Below, one piece after another: positions 44,332 to 52,401 of a stretch of 64,000 bases of DNA. The DNA is from Scleromatobacter sp964418745. GTDB taxonomy: Bacteria > Pseudomonadota > Gammaproteobacteria > Burkholderiales > Burkholderiaceae_C. The first letter of the stretch is position 1. Each line of letters opens with the position of its first letter. A program made the position numbers and the translations under genes. The DNA is taken from assembly GCA_964418745.1 (NCBI GenBank), contig CAYQMX010000017.1, positions 90,556 through 154,555 on the forward strand, given 5' to 3'. The notes under the pieces were generated by a model. It did not search any database. It had not been told where the DNA came from and worked only from the letters and a program-made list of their open reading frames with translations.

Positions 44332-45417
44332 TCAAGCGGTGGCGCCGAGGCTCAGTAGCATGGCGTGGATGGCCCGGATCTGGATCGCGTGCTGCGAGTA
44401 GTAGTCGGGCGCGGCTGCATCAGGGCTGCTGTAGCCCCACCAGTCCCAGCAGCCCTCCGGGTTTTGCGTACGCCCGTCGTCGATGCCCTCCACCTGCGGG
44501 TAGAGCACGACGATGTCGTTGGCGTCGGCGATCTCGTTGTAGCCGGTGGTGGTCACGTAGCGATTGCCGTAGGGCGGACTGTTCGCCTTGTCGGGCAGTC
44601 CGTTTATGAGATTGACGTAGCTCGCGCCCTGCTTGCAGCCGTGCAGCGCGACGTGCACGCGCGGCCGCACGTTCTTCTTCGTCGGCAGCGGCACGTAGAC
44701 ATAGCCGATCCGGCTCATGCTGGCACGGCTATCGCCCCCGAAAAACGGGCGCTGGTCGAACGCCATCAGCCGTCCGCGCGGCGGTCCGTCGGGCGGCGTC
44801 AGCCCGCCATAGATGTGATCGAGGATCTGCCAGCTCTGCATCGTCGGGTTCGACCAGCGATTCAGGTACGGCGGCTCGTTGGCGGCGATCGGGTTGTCCT
44901 CGGGGTTGGTCGTGAGCAGCGCGTGGCCGGCTGGCACGGTGTTGTCGAACAGGATGTTGTCCGGCTCGACGCCGAGCCCCATGTAGAACGCCCGGGTCGT
45001 CTCGACGACCGCAGAATCGACCACCTTGTCTTCACTGCCGGTGAAGATGTAGAGGCGAGCCTTCTTGAGGTGGTGCAGCGGGTCGATCATCCGATCGGCG
45101 GCGGTTTGCTGCGCGATCTCCAGCAGCCGCGGCACCTTTGGGCCGGCCTCGGGGATCAGCGGATTCATGCAAATGAAGAACGCGTTCTGCACCCACGCGT
45201 CTTCGGCGATCGCGGACGCGGTGGGGAAAGACTCGACACAGCGGTATGGGCCGCCCGCTACCACGCCCGCGCCAATGAACATCGACGAGTGCGCCAGGTG
45301 AAGTTGCACAGTCATGAAGGCGCCTGACGACAACCCGGACACCGAGCACTGTGTCAGGTCGGCACCCAATGCGGGTAATTTCTCAACGCCTGAAGGCTCA
45401 CTCATACCGGCCACCAT
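44332..45417 (-). CDS. Poly(3-hydroxybutyrate) depolymerase
   Basis: 361 residues. The N-terminal region has the lipase box in CSVSGLSSGAFMTVQLHLAH (Ser near 31), later TGSEDKVVDSAVVE and a HVALHGCKQGASYVNLI block (His near 255), as in short-chain-length PHB depolymerases. There is no signal peptide, so it may be an intracellular form. It hydrolyses stored or environmental PHB. Two possible starts, 45417 and 45405 (MSEPSG), are in frame. The phasin-like gene follows at 22 nt. Confidence 0.88.
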   Translation of the reverse strand: MVAGMSEPSGVEKLPALGADLTQCSVSGLSSGAFMTVQLHLAHSSMFIGAGVVAGGPYRCVESFPTASAIAEDAWVQNAFFICMNPLIPEAGPKVPRLLEIAQQTAADRMIDPLHHLKKARLYIFTGSEDKVVDSAVVETTRAFYMGLGVEPDNILFDNTVPAGHALLTTNPEDNPIAANEPPYLNRWSNPTMQSWQILDHIYGGLTPPDGPPRGRLMAFDQRPFFGGDSRASMSRIGYVYVPLPTKKNVRPRVHVALHGCKQGASYVNLINGLPDKANSPPYGNRYVTTTGYNEIADANDIVVLYPQVEGIDDGRTQNPEGCWDWWGYSSPDAAAPDYYSQHAIQIRAIHAMLLSLGATA

Positions 45418-45589
45418 TCGACTGAGTCACCGTGGGCGAGCGGCAAATTGCTGCGCCGCCGCATGATTGGTAGCCTACCCCGCCCCGCTTTGCTTGTCGA
45501 CAGGATTTTGGGGCGGAAGGGCCCTCGTTTGAAGGCTTCGGGTTGCCAGGGAACTCAACGCTGCGAGCGAACGCTCTACGATTCACGAC

Positions 45590-46888
45590 ATGACAAATGC
45601 AAGACAGTTCTCTGCCGTTGACACACGTCGCCATGTGGTCGTGATCGGCGCAGGCGCGGTGGGAAGCACCACCGCTATAGAGGCCCTGCGTGCGGGCCTG
45701 CGGGTAACAGTGGTGGAGTCCGATGAGCCGGGCGGACCGCAGGCCACCAGTTACGGCAACGCCGGGTGGCTCTCCTCGCATTCGGTGGTGCCGCCCGCGT
45801 TGCCCGGGGCCTGGCGCAAGGTACCGGGCTGGCTGGCCGATCCGCTCGGACCGCTGGCGTTGCGCTGGCGCTATCTGCCGCGCGCCACGCCTTGGCTTCT
45901 GCGCTATCTGGCCTCGGGTTGGACGGAGGCGCGCGTGCAGCGCACGGCAAACGTGCTGCGCACCCTGCTGGCGGACGCGCCGATGCTGCACGCGCGGTTG
46001 GCGGCCGAGGCTGGCGTGCCGCAGTTGATCGAACAGCGAGGCCTGCTGCATGCCTACCGCTCGCGCTCGGAGTTCAACGCTGACTCGCTGGGCTGGCGCG
46101 TTCGCGGGCGCGTCGGTATTCGATGGGAGGAGTGGGACGAAGACGAACTGCGTCGCCGCGAGCCGGATCTCGACGCGCGCTACACGCTCGGCATCTTCGT
46201 GCCGGAGGCGGGGCACTGCCGCAATCCCGGTGCGTACGTGGCCGCGCTTGCGCAGCATGCGTTCGCTGGTGGCGCCCGACGCGTGGCAGTGCGCGCAGTG
46301 GGTTTTCGAATGGACGGCGGTCGGCTGCGCGCAGTCCGCACCGAGGCCGGTGACATCGCCTGCGACGCCGCGGTGATCTGTGCCGGCGCGCGTTCAGCTG
46401 CACTCGCGGAAGCGGCCGGCTCGCCGGTACCGCTGGAATCGGAGCGCGGCTACCACGTGGTGGTCGAGGACGCGATGGTCGGCCCACGCACGCCGGTGAT
46501 GGTGGCCGACGGCAAGCTGATTGCGCACTGGATGGACGGCGGGCTGCGCGCGGCCGGGCAGGTCGAGATCGGGGGCCTGGAGGCAGCGCCCGACTGGCGC
46601 CGCGCCGATATTCTGCATCGTCATTTGAAGTCGATGTTCCCGCGAATGGCGCAGGTCGCACCGGATGCGCCTTCCGTCAAGCGCTGGCTCGGCCATCGTC
46701 CGAGCATGCCCGACGGTCTGCCCTGCATTGGGCCGGCTCGCGCCAGCGCCGACATCATTCTGGCCTTCGGCCACGGTCACGTCGGTTTGTGCGGCTCGGC
46801 GCGCACGGGCCGACTGGTCGCGCAACTGCTCGCGGGCGCGGCGCCGGAAGTTGCCTTGGCGCCGTTCGACCCTCAGCGCTTCGGTTGA
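45590..46888 (+). CDS. FAD-dependent oxidoreductase, D-amino acid dehydrogenase-like
   Basis: 432 residues. RHVVVIGAGAVGSTTAIEAL is the FAD-binding GxGxxG motif, with VTVVESDEPGG as the second strand and acidic residue; ATSYGNAGWLSSHSVVPPAL and WLGHRPSMPDGLPCIGPARA are typical of the DadA family. It would oxidise a D-amino acid or related amine and pass electrons to quinones. It is divergent from the PHB depolymerase; no partner gene (racemase, RidA) is adjacent. Confidence 0.88.
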   Translation: MTNARQFSAVDTRRHVVVIGAGAVGSTTAIEALRAGLRVTVVESDEPGGPQATSYGNAGWLSSHSVVPPALPGAWRKVPGWLADPLGPLALRWRYLPRATPWLLRYLASGWTEARVQRTANVLRTLLADAPMLHARLAAEAGVPQLIEQRGLLHAYRSRSEFNADSLGWRVRGRVGIRWEEWDEDELRRREPDLDARYTLGIFVPEAGHCRNPGAYVAALAQHAFAGGARRVAVRAVGFRMDGGRLRAVRTEAGDIACDAAVICAGARSAALAEAAGSPVPLESERGYHVVVEDAMVGPRTPVMVADGKLIAHWMDGGLRAAGQVEIGGLEAAPDWRRADILHRHLKSMFPRMAQVAPDAPSVKRWLGHRPSMPDGLPCIGPARASADIILAFGHGHVGLCGSARTGRLVAQLLAGAAPEVALAPFDPQRFG

Positions 46889-46990
46889 CAACTGCGTGGG
46901 TCGACAGTTGCCGTCGTCTCGAGTCTTCGGTCAGCAGTCGGGCATCCGTTGATACACGATCTTGGGGCCTGGCCGCCGTCCCGGCGGCGC

Positions 46991-47040
46991 ATGTCGGCCA
47001 TGACCTGACGGTTACAGATGTCCGCTTTCCGGTTGGCAGC
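46991..47040 (+). repeat. Dispersed repeat copy
   Basis: ATGTCGGCCATGACCTGACG, then GTTACAGATGTCCGCTTTCC; first well-preserved copy at the left edge of the accessory region. Confidence 0.55.
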
Positions 47041-47137
47041 GGCTCCGGTGCACGGGTAGACACGTCTTCCGGTGTTTTTGGGGGGCGCTGCAGCCGCTGC
47101 CGGGCCGGAGTCACCCGCATGAACAGAGCGACCACCC

Positions 47138-47284
47138 ATGCCTGACAACGAAAAAAACCTCAAGCGCATCGAAGCATCGATGCGGCTGGACATCGATCTA
47201 TATCGGGGTGGCAATGCCGGGCCCCCACGTTTCGACAATGTGCGTGACCGCGACATCGCGAAATTCAAGAATCCTTCCGGCTAA
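47138..47284 (+). CDS. N-terminal part of a split Tse2-like toxin
   Basis: 48 residues: MPDNEKNLKRIEASMRLDID, then LYRGGNAGPPRFDNVRDRDI. The LYR start and the following Pro-rich turn resemble the N-terminus of Tse2-type ADP-ribosyltransferase-fold toxins. The frame stops at 47284 and the next frame, beginning 2 nt later, carries what looks like the rest of the same protein. Either a frameshift split one gene or these are two co-translated peptides. Confidence 0.45.
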   Translation: MPDNEKNLKRIEASMRLDIDLYRGGNAGPPRFDNVRDRDIAKFKNPSG

Positions 47285-47286
47285 CG

Positions 47287-47562
47287 ATGGTGAAAGGACT
47301 CTCGGGTGGCATCTCCACGTTCACCGCGCCACGCGCAGAGCGAAACTGGTGGTGGCTTCGAGCTGGCACCGTCGTACCGAAGGACCTGACCGTCACGCAG
47401 GATACGACCGATTCTCGAACGGGCATCACGCACTGCACGATCCGTCCAAGCACGGACGTGCCTTTGTCGGAATACGTTGCCAGAATGGCAGAATTCACAG
47501 TCGTGACTAGACTTGAATTGGAAGAGGCTGTGGAGGCCTCAGGCCGCTGGAGCAAGGCCTGA
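47287..47562 (+). CDS. Tse2-like toxin, main part (out of frame with its N-terminus)
   Basis: 91 residues. GLSGGISTFTAPRAERNWWW, LRAGTVVPKDLTVTQDTTDS and HCTIRPSTDVPLSEYVARMA align by eye with Pseudomonas aeruginosa Tse2 (GGTSVFDRAG, DIPPDLKVKQDSYN, THYTIMPAKPM). Tse2 is a cytoplasm-acting toxin with an ADP-ribosyltransferase fold. The N-terminal segment lies in the preceding frame (47138-47284). Its TGA overlaps a possible CTG start of a Tsi2-like partner. No VgrG, Hcp or other type VI genes are nearby, so it may act as a plain toxin-antitoxin module. Confidence 0.5.
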   Translation: MVKGLSGGISTFTAPRAERNWWWLRAGTVVPKDLTVTQDTTDSRTGITHCTIRPSTDVPLSEYVARMAEFTVVTRLELEEAVEASGRWSKA

Positions 47563-47717
47563 CTCAGGCAACCCTCGACTGGCCGGAAGTCAACTGCATT
47601 CTCGAAGCCCTCCAGGCACTCATTGAAAAGTATCAGGCGAAGCTCGCCGACGAAAATCTGGATGAGGACGATCGAGCAGATCGGTCCAACGATCTTTCAT
47701 ATGCGCAAAATTGGTGA
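47559..47717 (+). CDS. Tsi2-like antitoxin/immunity protein (start uncertain)
   Basis: The open frame after the toxin encodes DWPEVNCILEALQALIEKYQ followed by AKLADENLDEDDRADRSNDL, an acidic two-helix protein resembling Tsi2 in length, charge and helix pattern. There is no ATG; a CTG at 47559 overlaps the toxin TGA (CTGA). From there the product is 52 residues, shorter than Tsi2 (77). It could be a genuine coupled antitoxin with a rare start or a decayed gene. Confidence 0.4.
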   Translation: MTQATLDWPEVNCILEALQALIEKYQAKLADENLDEDDRADRSNDLSYAQNW

Positions 47718-47878
47718 TCCTGAGGCCGATCGCTGAAGCGGGGAATGCCGACGCCCAATGGATGATGGCCGTTGCGTTGGACGACGACGCCCCGAGCCAC
47801 CATGCGGAGTTCCGGATGTGGGTGAAGGGCGCTGCTGCGGTGGGCAGTCGAAGGCTCGGCAATACCTGGCGCTCCTGA
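47701..47878 (+). pseudogene. Fragment of a Sel1-repeat-type protein
   Basis: One frame gives MRKIGDPEADR then stops; a second reads RPIAEAGNADAQWMMAVALD, then HHAEFRMWVKGAAAVGS, which is one Sel1-like repeat (AExGNADAQxxxAxxL). The short length and the frame change indicate a broken gene. Confidence 0.4.
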
Positions 47879-47964
47879 TAGGCCGGGCTGCTCGGCTCGG
47901 GTACCGGCGCGGCGATGCTCGAGCTCGGCGGCGACAAGTAGGGCGGCGTCCAGACCGGCAAGAA

Positions 47965-47992
47965 AACCGGCCCGCATGCGGGCCGGTCTTTC
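47965..47992 (-). terminator. Rho-independent terminator (bidirectional)
   Basis: ACCGGCCCGCA and TGCGGGCCGGT form a perfect 22-bp palindrome. On the minus strand it is followed by TTTTCTT, 30 nt past the stop at 48020, a convincing terminator for that gene. On the plus strand CTTTC follows. Confidence 0.75.
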
Positions 47993-48019
47993 ATGGCAGC
48001 GCGCGGGGCGCTCAGCCGA

Positions 48020-49852
48020 TCAGCGGTAGATCTGCGCGGTCGCCACGGCAGTGTTGTCGCTCGCCAAGCCGCCCACCACCAGCACGCTGCCGTCGCCCAG
48101 CACGGTCGCCGTGAAGTACCTGGCGGACGCTGATAGCTGACCCGTCAGGGAGAACCTGTGCGTGGCCGGATCGTAGAGCTCGTCGACATCGGCCACGACC
48201 AGCGCCTTGCCGCTCGGCAGCAGCACCACGGCGCCGCCGCTGCCGTACGACGACTGCATCGAGTTCTCCCGGGCGTAGGAGTTCGTGGTGGGATCGAAGA
48301 TCTCGGCCAGGCTCGTCGTCGCGAAGCCGTAGCCATCGGTGTAGCCACCGGCGACCAGTACGCGCCCGTCGCCCAGTCGGACGGCCAGGTAGCGGTACGA
48401 GTCGAAAGTGCGTGCCCCGGTGGGGGCGACGCTGGCGCCGGACGCATCGAAGGCCTCGGACTGTGCATTCGAGTAGCCCGCGATGTCGAAACTGTAGGCC
48501 GTTTCCGGGACGAGGACGCGCCCGTCCGCCAGCAGCACTGCCGTACCGCCGTGTCCGGCCTTATTTGCCTCTGCCACGGACGAGAAGGTGCCCGACACCG
48601 GATCGTAGAGGTCGGCCGTCGCGGCGCCGGACTGCGCGTCGCTGCCCTCGATCAGGACCTTGCCGTTGCCCAGCTTCACCGCCGATGCAAAGTTGCGCGG
48701 CGCGGTCGGCGTTCCGGTGGCAGTGAACAGCCCGGTGACCGGATCGTAGAGCTCGGCGACGTTGCTGTTGTCGCTGGCGCCGCCGACGATCAGCACCCTG
48801 CCGCTGTCGAGCAGCGTCGCCGTGTGGCCGCTGCGCGTGTGCAGCAGGGACCCGGTCGCCTGGAAGGACCCGGTCGCCGGGTCATACAGTTCGGCTTGCT
48901 GCACGTCGCTCTGGACACTGTTCGTCGACGAGAGGCCGCCAGCGATCAGCACCTTGCCGTTGGCCAGCAGCGTGGCCGTGTGGGACCAGCGCGGGTGAAC
49001 CATGACAGCGCCCACCGAGAAGAAGCCGGTACTCAGCGCGACCGACGCCGTGGCGGTGGTCGTGCCGCCCGCGCCGTTCGTCACGGTGAGCGTGTAGGTC
49101 TGGCTGACCGACGGGCTGACGCTCACCGTGCCGCCCGAGGCGATGGCCAGGTTGCCCGGGGTGATGACGCCGGACCCGCCGGCGAACGTGGCCGACAACA
49201 TCGACGTGCCGCCGCCGGCGATGGTGGCGGGCGTCGCCGTGAAGGACGAGATCACCGGCACCGCGTCCACCGACACCGCCACCGTGGCGGTGGCCGTGGT
49301 GCCGGCGGGGTTGGTCGCGGAGAGCGTGTACTGCGTCGACGCGGTCGGCGCGATCGTCTTGCTGGTGGATTGCCCGACGTCGCCGACGCCGTGGTCGATG
49401 GTCAGGGTGGTCGCGCCCGTGGTCGTCCAGCGCAGCACGGTGCCCTGGCCCGCGGTGATCTCGCTCGTGTCGACGGTGAACCCCGTGATGACCGGCACCG
49501 CATTGATCGTCGATGTCGCCGTGCCGGCCGGCGAGGCGTGGCCGGCCGTGTCGGTGGCGATGACGCTCAGGCCGACGACGCCGGTCGATCCGGCGCTGAA
49601 GGTCGCGCTGGCACCCTGCCCTCCGGACGTGATGGTGCCGCCGTTGATCGTCCAGGCGTAGGTGAGCCCCGCCTGGGCCTGCACGCTCGCGAGGTAGCCC
49701 GAGCCGCCCGCGGTCACGTTGGCCGGCGCGCTGACCACCGGCGCTGCAGGCGTGCCTCCGTCCTGCCCGCCGCCGCCGCCGCAGGCACTCAGCAAAAAGG
49801 CCAGGCCGCCGGCGAGGCAGGCGCGAAGGAAAGACTTGCGTCCGATGTCCAT
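48020..49852 (-). CDS. Kelch-repeat lipoprotein with Ig/PKD-like domains
   Basis: 610 residues. Lipobox LLSAC (Cys24) and a poly-Gly linker. Residues 40-270 form three Ig/PKD-like beta domains (YLASVQAQAGLTYAWTINGG, VITGFTVDTSEITAGQGTVL, SFTATPATIAGGGTSMLSAT). Residues 280-610 are Kelch/galactose-oxidase-like blades with repeated HTATLLANGKVLIAGG, AELYDPATGSFQATGS and AVRLGDGRVLVAGGYTDG units. It would sit on the outer membrane, perhaps binding glycans; enzymatic residues of galactose oxidase were not identified. A good terminator follows. Confidence 0.88.
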   Translation of the reverse strand: MDIGRKSFLRACLAGGLAFLLSACGGGGGQDGGTPAAPVVSAPANVTAGGSGYLASVQAQAGLTYAWTINGGTITSGGQGASATFSAGSTGVVGLSVIATDTAGHASPAGTATSTINAVPVITGFTVDTSEITAGQGTVLRWTTTGATTLTIDHGVGDVGQSTSKTIAPTASTQYTLSATNPAGTTATATVAVSVDAVPVISSFTATPATIAGGGTSMLSATFAGGSGVITPGNLAIASGGTVSVSPSVSQTYTLTVTNGAGGTTTATASVALSTGFFSVGAVMVHPRWSHTATLLANGKVLIAGGLSSTNSVQSDVQQAELYDPATGSFQATGSLLHTRSGHTATLLDSGRVLIVGGASDNSNVAELYDPVTGLFTATGTPTAPRNFASAVKLGNGKVLIEGSDAQSGAATADLYDPVSGTFSSVAEANKAGHGGTAVLLADGRVLVPETAYSFDIAGYSNAQSEAFDASGASVAPTGARTFDSYRYLAVRLGDGRVLVAGGYTDGYGFATTSLAEIFDPTTNSYARENSMQSSYGSGGAVVLLPSGKALVVADVDELYDPATHRFSLTGQLSASARYFTATVLGDGSVLVVGGLASDNTAVATAQIYR

Positions 49853-49925
49853 TGTTCGAATCTCCCTGTCGGTTCTTGTTCGCGAGCCGCTTTTCGGCCG
49901 GCAGCGCGATGATATCCGGTGCCGC

Positions 49926-50228
49926 TCAGGCGACGTCGGCCCGCTGCAGCAGGCACCCCGTCCGCGCCTCTATCGCCTTCAGCTCGCCCACTGGCCCCAT
50001 CTTCTCGGCGGTCTTGGCCTTCACCTTGACGCAGTCCGAGGGCAGGCCCAGGGTCTCGGCGAGACGCGCGCGCACGGCGTCGATGTAGCTCGCCAGCTTG
50101 GGCTTCTGGGCGACGAGCGTGGCGTCAATGTTGACCGGCTCCCAGCCGGCGGCGCGCACGCGCCGGGCGCATTCGGCCAGCAGCGCGATCGAGTCGGCGC
50201 CCTTTTTCTTGCCCACATCGCGAGCCAA
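49926..50228 (-). pseudogene. ispF: Truncated 2-C-methyl-D-erythritol 2,4-cyclodiphosphate synthase (IspF C-terminal part)
   Basis: KGADSIALLAECARRVRAAG, NIDATLVAQKPKLASYIDAV and VKVKAKTAEKMGPVG are the C-terminal two thirds of IspF, including the ATxxAQxPKLxxYI and KATTxEKxGxxG motifs. The N-terminal third with the zinc-binding Asp, His and second His is absent; the frame starts in unrelated residues (MARDVGKK). With the metal site missing it cannot be an active synthase. The functional copy must be elsewhere. Confidence 0.7.
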
Positions 50229-50418
50229 CCAAGTGCTTGGCTGAGGCGCGACGACGGGAGGCGGCGTGGAGCGACAGCCAGACGATCCAGCGTGGCTCTT
50301 CTTTGTCTACGCTCGGATCTGGAGAAGTCGTGGTCCGCGTGGAGCACGCATATGCCCAGGATCAGACGAGTAGAAGCTGTTTGGGGGCAGCGGATTCGGG
50401 TGCCCGAAGGCAAGTGGA

Positions 50419-50691
50419 CTGATCGCGCACGACCTGGAGGTCAGGCTGCACATTGCCGTCGGTGCTGCGCGCAAGCTGCGCTACGAAGCGATCTCGCTGG
50501 AGCAGTTGCTGCTAGCGCTGGTCGACAACCCGCGTGCTGCGGACGTGCTGCGCGGATGTGCGGTCGACGTCGAGACCATGCGAGCGGACGTTTCGCAGAT
50601 CGTGCGGGACTCAACTCCCGTCGCCCCTGGCATGCGGGTCGCCGCAAGCCAGGCCGGCCATCCGTTCCGATGCATCGTCGAGGCGCGTTGA
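50419..50691 (+). pseudogene. Clp/ClpA N-terminal domain fragment
   Basis: The frame reads LIAHDLEVRLHIAVGAARKL, RYEAISLEQLLLALVDNPRA and GCAVDVETMRADVSQIVRDS, matching the first 70 residues of ClpA (MIAQELEVSLHMAFVEARQQ). It ends at a TGA before any AAA+ domain. No ATG or GTG precedes it; only CTG or an internal TTG is available. It is either a remnant or a stand-alone Clp N-domain adaptor with an unusual start. Confidence 0.55.
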
Positions 50692-50837
50692 AGTATCCCG
50701 AGCAAAGCCGGCCCTGGGCTCCTGCCGCACTCCTTGGCAGCGAAGGACGGCGCCCGCCAATAAGTGCCGCTGGCGAACAACGGCTACTTGACGAAACGCC
50801 GATCGAGCAAGGCTTTCCGCAGGAAGGCGTCGGCGCG

Positions 50838-51122
50838 CTACTGCGCGCGAGGCAAATGCGGAACGAGCTGAATGCCCTTCAGTACCTTGTGAACAGGCGC
50901 CCCAGATTCGAATTCCTGCGACTCAGCATCCTCCTGAAACTCGCTTTCTAGCTGGTCCAGGAGCGCATTGAGGCCAGCGGATCCGATTTGTCGCCACGCT
51001 CGGATCCTTGGACCTCGAAGCTCGGGCCGACCCAGCATCGCATCCATGTCAACGACCCGGCCAGTGCACCGACGGACGGCAAACTTGATGCGATTGCGCA
51101 AGATGTCGATTTGAGAGTTCAT
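50838..51122 (-). CDS. Small hypothetical protein
   Basis: 94 residues from the ATG at 51122 (MNSQIDILRNRIKFAVRRCT); a longer reading starts at 51182. Composition (IGSAGLNALLDQLESEFQED) looks like a real helical protein. Not recognised. A repeat copy lies just upstream. Confidence 0.45.
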   Translation of the reverse strand: MNSQIDILRNRIKFAVRRCTGRVVDMDAMLGRPELRGPRIRAWRQIGSAGLNALLDQLESEFQEDAESQEFESGAPVHKVLKGIQLVPHLPRAQ

Positions 51123-51265
51123 TGCCAAGTGACGCTTCCACGCTTGATGAGCAGAGCCGACCAACGTGGAGGGCCTGGGCAAGAGCGGGCAAGGCCGATG
51201 CCTGCACTACAGTACGCCCTGGCCAACGCGACAAGCTATCCGGACCGGCCACCAGCTCAGGGCTT

Positions 51266-51306
51266 ATGTCGGCCACCAGCAGTCGGCCGGGATCGGCCGC
51301 TTCCAA
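51266..51306 (+). repeat. Dispersed repeat copy, degenerate
   Basis: ATGTCGGCCACCAGCAGTCG then GCCGGGATCGGCCGCTTCC; retains the GTCGGCCA start and CCGCTTCC end. The surrounding 51123-51318 holds no convincing gene. Confidence 0.45.
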
Positions 51307-51318
51307 TTCGTCTACAGG

Positions 51319-52052
51319 TCACGATCGAGCTTGGCCGGCATCGCCCGATGCATCGCGACCGGGTGCGCCTCTCGGCCAAGGCCATTGATTGCATTCCTGT
51401 AGGGGTGATCGCCTGGAGCCGGCCATCACGCTATCTGCCTTGCCGGTCGCGCCCGAGTCGATGGAGAGTATCAGCTGCCGCCGGCAAATCATCCCGATCG
51501 GTGCGCCACCGAACAGAAGTTCCGGCTCACCGATCGTAAATTGCTCGAACGCGGCATCCAGGCCGGGTCCCAGCTGGAACGCCTTGGCCAGTTCCATCGA
51601 GATGAAGCCATGCAGGAACGGCACCAGTACGCGCGCCGCCGCGAAGGCGTCGTCCTTGCCGACCAGCGCGGCGAACGATGGCATCATCGGCGCCAAGCCG
51701 GCGTTGCGCGCCGCCACGCCCTCTTCGGAGCGCGTGGTGCGGATGTCGAATAGCAATTCGGGCCGTCTTGCGCGAAGCGGCGAACAGCCTGCGACTGCGC
51801 CATCAGCGTGACGCGCGGATCGTTCGCGACGATGGCGTTGGCGAAAAGCACGGCCAGTTCGGCAAAAAGTTCGAGTTCCACCGCGTGCAAGATGCCCGCG
51901 CGATCCTTGAAGCGGCCATAGAGCGAGGGCGCACGGATGCCGACCGCGGTGGCGACATCGTCCATCGAAAAGCCGTCCAGGCCCTTGGACTCGATCAATC
52001 GACGTGCTGCTTCGACAATCTCGGCATCAGTGGTCTTGGGGCGGGCGGGCAT
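51319..52052 (-). pseudogene. TetR-family regulator, frameshifted
   Basis: From the ATG at 52052 the frame encodes a TetR helix-turn-helix: AEIVEAARRLIESKGLDGFS, MDDVATAVGIRAPSLYGRFK. Near 51756 the protein leaves this frame and continues in the next one as ELLFDIRTTRSEEGVAARNA, ARVLVPFLHGFISMELAKAF, a TetR C-terminal ligand domain. Insertion of one base in the run between GGCCCG and AATTGC would restore RFAQDGPELLFDIR, so a single-base deletion (or a sequencing error) explains the split. The true C-terminus probably lies somewhat before the stop at 51319. It is divergent from the membrane-protein gene at 52402. Confidence 0.72.
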
Positions 52053-52189
52053 AGAGCCAGAAGGGTAGCCCAAATCGCGACTCGGGCCGAAGCCTGGCCG
52101 ATGCGTGAACACTCCGGTGCGACTGCGTCGATGAATCCCGGGTTGCTGGGCGGGCTCAAGTTCCGACCGCGTTCCGCATGCAGGGCAGC

Positions 52190-52235
52190 AGCCGGCCCAT
52201 GCCGGCCTGTTACATACGTCGGCTTCCGAGCGGTC
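52190..52235 (+). repeat. Dispersed repeat copy
   Basis: GCCGGCCCATGCCGGCCTGT, TACATACGTCGGCTTCCGAG; very similar to the first half of the copy at 54101, indicating a sub-family. Confidence 0.55.
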
Positions 52236-52313
52236 TGAGCGCGTTCATGAGCCGTGTGGAGCTAGTTGACGGCGCCTGTCGCGGTTCACTGCGGTCCGAG
52301 CAGCACGACGAGC

Positions 52314-52342
52314 GTATCGGATCGCGTTGATCCACGATACGA
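52314..52342. promoter_or_regulatory. Palindromic TetR-type operator candidate
   Basis: CGTATCG and CGATACG form outer arms and GGATC/GATCC inner arms of one dyad (29 bp), lying between the divergent tetR remnant and the membrane-protein gene, 59 bp before the latter's ATG. Size and position fit a TetR operator. Confidence 0.5.
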
Positions 52343-52401
52343 AACAATGCGCGACACGCCGCAACGGCGCTGACACCTATGGACGCGGACGCGTCGACAC
52401 C

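Noticed and set aside
50229..50418. Possible coding fragment upstream of the Clp N-domain remnant (GSGEVVVRVEHAYAQ)
   Set aside because: Too short to assign and not in frame with the Clp fragment.
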